From Agathobacter rectalis ATCC 33656 (GTDB taxonomy: Bacteria; Bacillota; Clostridia; Lachnospirales; Lachnospiraceae): DNA of 64,000 nt. Below the pieces are notes generated by a model. It searched no databases. It was not told the DNA's origin and was given only the letters and a program-made list of their open reading frames with translations. This document shows, piece by piece, positions 57,449-64,000 of the stretch; within the stretch, counting starts at the first letter, position 1; every line of letters starts with the position of its first letter. The translations under genes and the position numbers were made by a program. The stretch spans positions 243,501 to 307,500 of the forward strand of contig NC_012781.1 in assembly GCF_000020605.1 (NCBI RefSeq), read 5' to 3'.

Positions 57449-58044
57449 TGGATTTTTACAGCAGTGAGATATCAAAATTAATAGAGGAGCTGTCACAGCT
57501 TCCGGGAATCGGAGCCAAGACAGCGCAGAGACTGGCATTTCATATCATAAATATGCCAAAGGAGCAGGCAAAATCGCTCTCTGACGCCATAATCGATGCG
57601 AAGGAGCATGTCAGATACTGCAAATGCTGCTATACACTCACAGATGACGAGCTATGCCCCATCTGCAAGGATGCGGCAAGAGACCACAAGACCATCATGG
57701 TTGTTGAGAATACGAGGGATCTTGTGGCATACGAAAAGACCGGTAAATATGAGGGAGTGTATCATGTGCTTGGTGGCGCAATTTCACCCATGCTTGGCAT
57801 AGGCCCTGCAGATATCCGTCTGAAGGAGCTTATGGTTCGCCTTGAAAAAGACGTAGACGAGGTCATTATAGCGACCAATTCAAGCCTGGAGGGCGAGACT
57901 ACGGCCATGTATATCAGCAAGCTCATCAAGCCTACCGGCATCAAAGTGACACGAATCGCAAGCGGAGTTCCCGTAGGAGGCGATTTGGAATATATTGACG
58001 AGGTGACCCTGCTTAGGGCGCTTCAGGGAAGAACAGAGATATAA
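57448..58044 (+). CDS. recR: Recombination mediator protein RecR
   Basis: 198 residues. Helix-hairpin-helix ([20 protein letters not shown]), four-cysteine zinc finger ([16 protein letters not shown]), Toprim domain ([37 protein letters not shown]) and Walker-like [22 protein letters not shown]. With RecF/RecO it loads RecA at gapped DNA. Translationally coupled to ybaB. Confidence 0.97.
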   Translation: MDFYSSEISKLIEELSQLPGIGAKTAQRLAFHIINMPKEQAKSLSDAIIDAKEHVRYCKCCYTLTDDELCPICKDAARDHKTIMVVENTRDLVAYEKTGKYEGVYHVLGGAISPMLGIGPADIRLKELMVRLEKDVDEVIIATNSSLEGETTAMYISKLIKPTGIKVTRIASGVPVGGDLEYIDEVTLLRALQGRTEI

Positions 58045-58062
58045 ATGATAGAAGGAGACATC

Positions 58063-58899
58063 ATGAACAATCTTGAACTTGAGAAGATGGCGAATGAAAT
58101 TCGCAAGGACATTGTGACAGCAGTTCACAGTGCCAAATCCGGACATCCGGGTGGATCACTTTCATCAGCAGATATTTTTACATATCTGTATTTTGAGGAG
58201 ATGAATGTAGACCCTGCCAATCCTAAATGGGAGGACAGGGACCGTTTCGTGCTCTCAAAGGGACACGTAGCACCGGGACTTTACTCTACACTCGCAGAGA
58301 AAGGATATTTTCCAAAGGAGGATTTAAAGACACTCCGTCATACAGGCTCATATCTGCAGGGACATCCTGATATGAAGCACATCCCTGGCATTGATATGTC
58401 AAGCGGCTCTCTCGGACAGGGTGTATCTGTCGCAGTAGGAATGGCTGCAGCAGGAAAATATGACAAGAAGGATTACCGTGTATACACACTCACAGGAGAT
58501 GGCGAGATTCAGGAGGGACAGATCTGGGAGGCAGCCATGTGGGCAGGCCACCGCAAGCTCGACAACCTCGTAGTCATCGTTGACAACAACAACCTCCAGA
58601 TAGACGGTTCTGTTGAGGATGTATGCTCACCATACCCAATCGACAAGAAGTTTGAGGCATTCAATTTCCACGTAATCAATATCGATGGCAACGATTTTGA
58701 CCAGATCAGGGCAGCCTTCAAGGAAGCCCGTGAGACAAAGGGCATGCCTACAGCCATTATCGCAAAGACTGTAAAGGGCAAGGGCGTATCCTTCATGGAA
58801 AATGCCGCAGGATGGCATGGAAAGGCTCCAAATGACGAGGAGTATGAAATTGCAATGGCAGACTTAGAAAAGGCAGGTGAAGCATTATGTCAGAAGTAA
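58063..58899 (+). CDS. Transketolase, N-terminal subunit
   Basis: 278 residues, thiamine-diphosphate-binding half of a split transketolase. Seen: HSAKSGHPGGSLSSADI, LSKGHVAPGLYSTLAEKG, SGSLGQGVSVAVGMA, and the ThDP/Mg motif GDGEIQEGQIWEAAMWAGHRKLDNLVVIVDNNNLQIDG. ATG at 58063 has GAAGGAG upstream; the ATG at 58045 directly follows recR and has no site. Overlaps the C-terminal subunit gene by 13 bases. Works in the non-oxidative pentose phosphate pathway, taking pentose from the nucleoside operon. Confidence 0.94.
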   Translation: MNNLELEKMANEIRKDIVTAVHSAKSGHPGGSLSSADIFTYLYFEEMNVDPANPKWEDRDRFVLSKGHVAPGLYSTLAEKGYFPKEDLKTLRHTGSYLQGHPDMKHIPGIDMSSGSLGQGVSVAVGMAAAGKYDKKDYRVYTLTGDGEIQEGQIWEAAMWAGHRKLDNLVVIVDNNNLQIDGSVEDVCSPYPIDKKFEAFNFHVINIDGNDFDQIRAAFKEARETKGMPTAIIAKTVKGKGVSFMENAAGWHGKAPNDEEYEIAMADLEKAGEALCQK

Positions 58900-59828
58900 A
58901 GAAAATCGCTACAAGAGATAGCTACGGAAACGCACTCGTAGAGCTTGGAAAAGCACACGATGACCTTATTGTACTTGATGCTGACCTGGCAGGTGCCACA
59001 AAGACCTGTATCTTCCAGAAGGAGTTTCCTGAGCGTCACTGGGACTGCGGAATCGCAGAGTGTAATATGACAGGTATCGCAGCAGGACTTGCTACATGCG
59101 GCAAGGTGCCTTTTATCAGCTCATTTGCCATGTTTGCAGCAGGAAGAAACTATGACCAGGTAAGAAACTCAATCGGATATCCTCATCTCAATGTCAAGAT
59201 AGGTGCCACACATGCAGGAATCTCTGTAGGTGAGGACGGAGCTACACATCAGTGCCTCGAGGACCTTTCGCTCATGAGAGAAATCCCGGGCATGGTTGTA
59301 ATAAACCCATCAGACGATGTGGAGGCAAGAGCCGCAGTAAAGGCTGCATATGACCATGTGGGCCCTGTATACCTTAGATTCGGCAGACTTGCAGTGCCTG
59401 TAATCAACGACACACCGGACTACAAGTTTGAAATCGGAAAGGGTATTGTACTCAAGGAAGGCAAGGATGTATCTATATTTGCAACAGGACTTGAGGTATC
59501 AGAGACACTTGAGGCAGCAAAAATGCTCGCAGCAGACGGCATAGATGCTGAGGTTATCAATATCCATACAATCAAGCCAATCGATAGAGAGCTGATTGTT
59601 AAATCTGTATCAAAGACAGGCAAGGCAGTTACAGTAGAGGAACATTCTATCAATGGAGGACTCGGAAGTGCTGTGGCAGAGGTACTCTGTGAGGAGCAGC
59701 CTGCAAAGCTTCTGCGTATCGGTGTTGAGGACCGTTTCGGCGAGTCAGGACCGGCAGTGGAGCTTATCCACAAGTATGGACTGGATGCAGAGGGCATCTA
59801 CAACAAAGTAAAGAATTATATGAAGTAG
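58887..59828 (+). CDS. Transketolase, C-terminal subunit
   Basis: 313 residues, pyrimidine-binding and C-terminal domains of split transketolase. Seen: DADLAGATKTCIFQKEFPERHWDCGIAECNMTGIAAGLA (catalytic Glu of ThDP activation), GATHAGISVGEDGATHQCLEDLSLMREIPGM, VYLRFGR and TVEEHSINGGLGSAVAEVL. Forms an alpha2beta2 enzyme with the preceding product. Followed by a long hairpin and terminator. Confidence 0.94.
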   Translation: MSEVKKIATRDSYGNALVELGKAHDDLIVLDADLAGATKTCIFQKEFPERHWDCGIAECNMTGIAAGLATCGKVPFISSFAMFAAGRNYDQVRNSIGYPHLNVKIGATHAGISVGEDGATHQCLEDLSLMREIPGMVVINPSDDVEARAAVKAAYDHVGPVYLRFGRLAVPVINDTPDYKFEIGKGIVLKEGKDVSIFATGLEVSETLEAAKMLAADGIDAEVINIHTIKPIDRELIVKSVSKTGKAVTVEEHSINGGLGSAVAEVLCEEQPAKLLRIGVEDRFGESGPAVELIHKYGLDAEGIYNKVKNYMK

Positions 59829-59837
59829 TGGATTTTA

Positions 59838-60055
59838 TGTGCTTCGCACTTGGAGGCTGTGTTCACCGGTGCAGCATACAGTATATTCCTCAGAAAAATA
59901 TGAAGTCAGCCGCAGGATTTCGTGTGGATAGCGTGTGGAATGAGTTTAGTCATTCTTGCTATTTTACATAATGGAACCCTGCGGCAGTTCATATTGTTTC
60001 TTCGGAACATGCTGTATGCTTTCCGGTGGTATGTAGTTTGTTGAGTGCGAAGCAT
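59838..60055. other. Long imperfect hairpin (about 218 nt) after the transketolase genes
   Basis: The left half reads TGTGCTTCGCACT, CACCGG, AGCATACAG, AATATGAA and GCCGCAGG in order; the right half contains their complements in reverse order (CCTGCGGC, TTCATATT, CTGTATGCT, CCGGTG, AGTGCGAAGCA). The tip has a GAATGA/TCATTC hairpin inside GATAGC/GCTATT. Bulges and mismatches separate the paired blocks. It lacks the ATGGAC loops and GCGTAGCGTAGC of the 8350 and 39870 elements, so it is a different family: a 3' UTR structure or a MITE-like palindrome. Confidence 0.7.
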
Positions 60056-60082
60056 TTTACTTCTTCATATGTGTGAAAAGTC

Positions 60083-60110
60083 GGGCGCATGGGTTCATGC
60101 GCCCTTTTTT
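60083..60110 (+). terminator. Transketolase operon terminator
   Basis: GGGCGCATG (60083-60091) and CATGCGCCC (60096-60104) with a GGTT loop and six T. Confidence 0.95.
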
Positions 60111-60205
60111 CGTTGGGGATTAACTGCAAAATACCTTTATAATCGCACAATTTTGCATAAATTTACATTTTGCAAGTGCTATGCTGACCGAAAAAGGAGG
60201 CTGGC

Positions 60206-61180
60206 ATGATAGATATTGTGACGAACAACGTCAGGCAGATTGGCACACCGGCGGATGAGGGCCGGGTTTACATATCGGAGAAAGCGTACAAGCGCATAAA
60301 GACAGAGGGCTTTAAGGATAAAGAGGTTTTTGTACTTATGGGGCATACGGAGAGCAGCGGAGGCAGGTATGCAACATTTGTGGAGGCGGCGATTGCAGTA
60401 TATGATATGGAGTTTGACAAAAATGCGCCTCTTTGGACCAACAAGGTATGGAGCAGGGTGTTTGCGGAGATAAAGAAAAGCTACGAGGAGCTGATTATCG
60501 TCGGATGGGCATTCAGGCAGGAGGATTTTCCGGCTGAGCCAACACCCATGCTTGAAAATATACACAGGGAGCATTTTGGCGGCGCTCATCAGCTTATGTT
60601 CCTTTTGAACAGGACCGAGCAGGAGGAAAACTTCTTTATCAAAAAGAATAATCATCTGAAGAAAAAGACAGGCTTTTTTGTATATTACCGCATGAATGAG
60701 CATTGTGATAGTGCTGACAGCTATAATGAAACTGACACCTGCAATAAAACCTACAGCTATAGTAATGCAAACAACAATAATAAAATAGACAGTTATAGTA
60801 ATGCCGATGACAATAATAAAAGCAGCAACCGGTATGAGGACACTGACACAGCGGCCAAAAGCAGCTACAGCCGGATACATAGAAGAGCTTCGGCAGATGA
60901 CAGGATCAATGTGTCGTTTCCTGAGGAATTTGGCAGCATATCGAAAGAACGTGGCCGGTACAGAAAAGCCATGGAGGCAGGAAAAGAAGAGCGCAAGGGT
61001 TCGTTTGCATCTGTAGTGATGATTGCAGCGATAGCAGTGCTTATAGTGCTTATCGGGCTTAAAGCCGGCGCTGGAATGAGCGGCACAATAGACAAAAAGG
61101 AGACACTTCCTGCCATGTCCACAGAAGAAGATTTAATTCCTGTGGAAAAAATATCCGGTGAATGGTATACTGACAAGTAA
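60206..61180 (+). CDS. Uncharacterised protein with degenerate JAB/MPN-like domain, Asn/Ser-rich linker and C-terminal membrane helix
   Basis: 324 residues. Residues about 15-155 (VYISEKAYKRIKTEGFKDKEVFVLMGHTE ... LIIVGWAFRQEDFPAEPTPMLENIHREHF ... GFFVYYR) follow the order of strands of JAB/MPN-fold proteins, but the JAMM metal ligands (Glu, HxH, Asp) are not in place, so protease activity is unlikely. Residues about 165-215 are low complexity (Asn, Ser, Tyr, Asp) coded by short tandem repeats. One membrane helix lies near 272-292 (FASVVMIAAIAVLIVLIGL), leaving a short outer tail. AAAAAGGAGG precedes the ATG. The fold assignment is inference. It is followed by the DUF5711 and CvpA genes. Confidence 0.65.
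   Translation: MIDIVTNNVRQIGTPADEGRVYISEKAYKRIKTEGFKDKEVFVLMGHTESSGGRYATFVEAAIAVYDMEFDKNAPLWTNKVWSRVFAEIKKSYEELIIVGWAFRQEDFPAEPTPMLENIHREHFGGAHQLMFLLNRTEQEENFFIKKNNHLKKKTGFFVYYRMNEHCDSADSYNETDTCNKTYSYSNANNNNKIDSYSNADDNNKSSNRYEDTDTAAKSSYSRIHRRASADDRINVSFPEEFGSISKERGRYRKAMEAGKEERKGSFASVVMIAAIAVLIVLIGLKAGAGMSGTIDKKETLPAMSTEEDLIPVEKISGEWYTDK
60751..60821 (+). repeat. Two in-frame 35/36-bp tandem repeats
   Basis: CTACAGCTATAGTAATGC ... AACAATAATAAAA (60751-60785) is followed by TAGACAGTTATAGTAATGC ... GACAATAATAAAA (60786-60821). They code the Asn/Ser/Tyr-rich linker and could expand or shrink by slippage. Confidence 0.75.
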
Positions 61181-61214
61181 CAAATATTTTGGAAGTAGAC
61201 AAAAGGATAAGATT

Positions 61215-62402
61215 ATGGCACGGAAATCAGACTTTAAAACTGTCGAGACCGATTTGGACGAGCTCGAGGAGAAAATACGAAAGCATAGAAGAAAAATAGC
61301 AAAAAGAATAATAATAGTCGTGGCAGCAGTCGTGGCTTTATTTCTTATAGTATGGTTGTGGATGGCGCTGCGCACCTACAAGTCATTTGACGTCAAAAAC
61401 AGCGTGGAGCAGAAGGACAAGAGTGCGGTGTCATTCGTGGATTTCTGCGGAGCAGTAGTGGAGTACAGCAATGATGGTGTATTGTATACAGACTCAGACG
61501 GAAACCGTATATGGAACCAGGCATTTGAGATGTCATCGCCACAGGTAGTTACATGCGAAAGCTTTATGACTATCTATGACAGGGGTGGAACAGACCTCTA
61601 TATCATGGACAAGAAGGGAGTAAAAAAAGAAATAGGAACATCGTGGCCTATTATAAAAGCCTGCATAGCAAGCCAGGGCACAGTGGCAGTCCTTGTCAGT
61701 GAGAATGAAAATTATTATGTAAAGCTGTATGATGTAAACGGAAAAGAGCTGGCAAGTGGTGAGTTTTTCGGAGAACAGAAGAACATACCTGTTGATATAG
61801 CTCTTTCATATGATGCTAAAAAACTGGCTGTAGATATGATAGATGTCTCCGGAGGAAAGACGGACAGCGTTATATCCTTTTACAATTTTGGATCAGTAGG
61901 ACAAAATGAGATAGACAACAATGTCGGCACCTACAAGTATGAGAATCAGCTCATACCTGAAATAGCATATGTTTCCGACAGCAGGATGATAGCAGTTTCA
62001 GATCAGAATATTATGGTATTTGACGGAAGCCAGAAGCCAAAGCTCAAGCAGACTATTAAGCTGGAAAAGTTGATAGACAGCGTATTTTACAATAATAAAT
62101 ATATAGGAGTAGCATACTCCAACAATGATAAAAATTGCACCAGTCATATCAAGCTTTATGATTTTAACGGTAAGATGCTTATGGAAAACGACACAGCTAT
62201 TGCCTACAATAGTATAGAGTTTGACAGCAATAACGAGGTGTGCGTCACAGGAGACACAGCATGTGAGATATACACCATACACGGAGTTAAGAAATTCTAT
62301 CATACATTTGACAACAAACTGTACAAGGTGATGTATAAATCGGGTATGAATAACTATATCTTCATCTATGACGGCGCAATGGACGAGGTGAGACTGAAAT
62401 GA
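61215..62402 (+). CDS. DUF5711-like membrane-anchored beta-propeller-like protein
   Basis: 395 residues. Cytosolic start with a charged helix (DLDELEEKIRKHRRKIAKR), membrane helix at about 31-53 (IIIVVAAVVALFLIVWLWMAL), then an exported repeat domain of about 340 residues with PQQ/WD-like phrases (VLYTDSDGNRIWNQAFE, YVKLYDVNGKELASG, ENQLIPEIAYVSDSRMIAVSDQNIMVFDG, IKLYDFNGKMLMEND). This is the DUF5711 pattern of Lachnospiraceae. ATG at 61215 has AAAGGAT upstream; the earlier in-frame start at 61158 lies in the preceding gene. Overlaps cvpA (ATGA). Function unknown, probably envelope related. Confidence 0.82.
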   Translation: MARKSDFKTVETDLDELEEKIRKHRRKIAKRIIIVVAAVVALFLIVWLWMALRTYKSFDVKNSVEQKDKSAVSFVDFCGAVVEYSNDGVLYTDSDGNRIWNQAFEMSSPQVVTCESFMTIYDRGGTDLYIMDKKGVKKEIGTSWPIIKACIASQGTVAVLVSENENYYVKLYDVNGKELASGEFFGEQKNIPVDIALSYDAKKLAVDMIDVSGGKTDSVISFYNFGSVGQNEIDNNVGTYKYENQLIPEIAYVSDSRMIAVSDQNIMVFDGSQKPKLKQTIKLEKLIDSVFYNNKYIGVAYSNNDKNCTSHIKLYDFNGKMLMENDTAIAYNSIEFDSNNEVCVTGDTACEIYTIHGVKKFYHTFDNKLYKVMYKSGMNNYIFIYDGAMDEVRLK

Positions 62403-63013
62403 ATTGGCTGTTAATTGCGGTAATATGTATTATTGCGTGGAATGTGGTGAGAGGCTACACAAGAGGTGTGCTTCGCATGGTATATTCGCTTGCAGCCTGG
62501 ATAGTAATGCTTGCTGCATCAACCATGGCAGCCCCATATGTCAGGGATCAGATATTATCACAGACAGGAATAGAGCCCGTAATTTTAAACGGTATTGAAA
62601 AACAAATAGCTGCACAGGGGCAAAAAGCCACAGGCGATTTTGATATGGCAAACATATTGCTGCAGCAATCCGGAGCATACGACACCATATCCGCACAGCT
62701 TACAAATGCCATTATGACAGGTTTGTCATTTTTTATAGTATTTTTTTTGCTGGGAATAGTGGCATACATAGTCCGTCACATCATCAGAAAAATAGAAAGG
62801 GTGCCTGTTATTGGCACTGTGAACCGGATTGCAGGCTTTGCAGTAGGTTTTATTAAGGGAATGGTCATCGTATGGCTGCTCCTTGCCCTGACATCATTAT
62901 TTGCCGCATCTGAAATAGGACAGACAATGACAGCATATATAAATGATTCTATGATGCTTAAGTATCTGTATGAAAACAATCCTGTCATAAAGCTGATAGA
63001 AAATATACTGTAG
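62399..63013 (+). CDS. CvpA-family membrane protein
   Basis: 204 residues, four membrane helices. NWLLIAVICIIAWNVVRGYTRGVLRMVYSLAAWIVMLAASTMAAPYVRD and IERVPVIGTVNRIAGFAVGFIKGMVIVWLLLAL are the CvpA signatures. The family is needed for colicin V production in E. coli and bile/envelope tolerance in enterobacteria; the mechanism is unclear. Start lies in the stop of the preceding gene. A Gln/Ala-rich exported loop (about 55-100) is longer than in E. coli CvpA. Confidence 0.9.
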   Translation: MNWLLIAVICIIAWNVVRGYTRGVLRMVYSLAAWIVMLAASTMAAPYVRDQILSQTGIEPVILNGIEKQIAAQGQKATGDFDMANILLQQSGAYDTISAQLTNAIMTGLSFFIVFFLLGIVAYIVRHIIRKIERVPVIGTVNRIAGFAVGFIKGMVIVWLLLALTSLFAASEIGQTMTAYINDSMMLKYLYENNPVIKLIENIL

Positions 63014-63148
63014 CTTAAACCGGTGTAATAATGCATAAAAGAGAAAAGTACATAAGCAATAAATGGTATGTGGATAAGTATGTAAATACAATATATAGTT
63101 GTGTAAAAACAATGAGAAAAAAATATATATAAAAAGATAAAAAATGTG

Positions 63149-63177
63149 TTGACTTTATGCGACACAGATGATATTAT
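63149..63177 (+). promoter_or_regulatory. rrn promoter P1
   Basis: TTGACT (63149-63154), 17-base spacer, TATTAT (63172-63177), about 420 bases before the 16S gene. Confidence 0.75.
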
Positions 63178-63295
63178 ATCAAAGCTGACTCGCGGGACAC
63201 ATTGAGTTGTAGAGCTTGTGAGTTACAATTTACAAACATGACTTTATAAATATTGCTTTGAAATAAGCTGATTAAATAAGTTATGAAAAAAGTTC

Positions 63296-63324
63296 TTGAC
63301 AAATGAAAAACATTTTGATAGAAT
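63296..63324 (+). promoter_or_regulatory. rrn promoter P2
   Basis: TTGACA (63296-63301), 17-base spacer, TAGAAT (63319-63324), with A/T-rich upstream sequence. Followed by CAAGCTGTCGCAAGA, a leader word repeated after P3. Confidence 0.85.
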
Positions 63325-63382
63325 AAACAAGCTGTCGCAAGACAGAGAACTTAAAACAGAGTTCAAAAAAATAAAAAAGTGC

Positions 63383-63411
63383 TTGACAAACGAACAGTGA
63401 TTTGATAAAAT
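63383..63411 (+). promoter_or_regulatory. rrn promoter P3
   Basis: TTGACA (63383-63388), 17-base spacer, TAAAAT (63406-63411). Sequence from the -35 box through CAAGCTGTCGCAAGA duplicates the P2 unit, 87 bases downstream of it. The remaining leader (63425-63593) holds hairpins such as CTTCAATGAAAATTGAAG, likely for 16S processing. Confidence 0.87.
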
Positions 63412-63593
63412 GATCAAGCTGTCGCAAGAGAGCAAAACAAAGAACATTGATAACTGAACAGTGAGAAACCTTGAAAGATTTTGAGAATCAATCAGAACGC
63501 TTCAATGAAAATTGAAGACCTTTAAAACAGTAAATTCAGATTCTATCTGAATGAACGAATTAGCCAAGTTTAACTTGACTGAGATCAACTTTT

Positions 63594-64000
<407 letters not shown>

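Noticed and set aside
59420..59797. 125-codon open frame antisense to the transketolase C-terminal subunit gene
   Set aside because: Ser/Ile-rich shadow translation of a well-conserved gene, no ribosome binding site.
60206..60700. Active JAMM metalloprotease
   Set aside because: The His-x-His...Asp metal ligands are not present in the MPN-like region.
60721..60830. CRISPR or VNTR array
   Set aside because: Only two 35/36-bp units, in frame inside a protein gene; a coding tandem repeat.

Overview
The window comes from a low-GC, anaerobic Firmicute of the family Lachnospiraceae. The 16S rRNA 5' end at the right edge looks like Agathobacter rectalis (Eubacterium rectale) or a very close relative; this is recognition from memory, not a search. 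Other support: reverse rubrerythrin with PerR, a large Bacillus-type SRP RNA, ECF vitamin transporters, split transketolase and strong AGGAGG ribosome binding sites.

Layout. 0-10 kb: the end of a PfkB sugar kinase gene, a tight operon of AAA/PD-(D/E)XK protein, SulP transporter and RecQ helicase, an ECF S component, a solitary trpF, an M42 aminopeptidase and a VOC protein. 10.5-20.7 kb: an AT-rich accessory island. It opens with an IS30-family element. Next comes a c-di-GMP-I riboswitch with terminator driving a 1186-residue secreted vWA/CBM2-like/calcium-repeat protein with a DUF6883-like toxin tip, its DUF4926-like partner, an orphan nuclease tip and a putative immunity gene. Then follow relics of mobile DNA (mobilization protein, rhuM, serine recombinase, dinD, DUF4143 ATPase). 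20.7-27.8 kb: a fructan or difructose-anhydride locus (LacI regulator, GH32, sugar ABC transporter, GH172/DUF2961), flanked by two near-identical terminator repeats. 28-29.4 kb: perR and reverse rubrerythrin. 30.4-35.6 kb: a six-gene nucleoside salvage operon (udp, deoC, cdd, add, deoB, punA). 35.7-40 kb: a DUF4869/P-loop ATPase pair, an acetyltransferase, tadA, and an ECF sigma/anti-sigma pair. 40.2-44.8 kb: SRP RNA, nudC, and the Fe-S and tRNA thiolation cluster iscR-iscS-iscU-mnmA. 44.9-50.6 kb: toxin-antitoxin and ATPase genes (XRE regulator, MntA-HepT, DUF234 ATPase, YefM-YoeB, a damaged HipBA) around cysK. 50.7-63 kb: radical SAM, ECF S and pyridoxine kinase genes, then housekeeping genes (pfkA, dnaX, ybaB, recR, transketolase, cvpA), ending in an rrn operon with three promoters.

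Most notable non-coding content: two copies (8350-8614 and 39870-40138) of a roughly 265-nt element with a long closing stem, a conserved internal loop and two hairpins with ATGGAC-type loops. Stem bases differ between the copies in a compensatory way, which suggests a conserved RNA or single-strand DNA structure; I cannot assign it to a known family. Another repeated signal is a 16-15-16 palindrome found upstream of both AAA/PD-(D/E)XK genes.

All identifications come from reading the sequence and recalled family knowledge; no database search was run.
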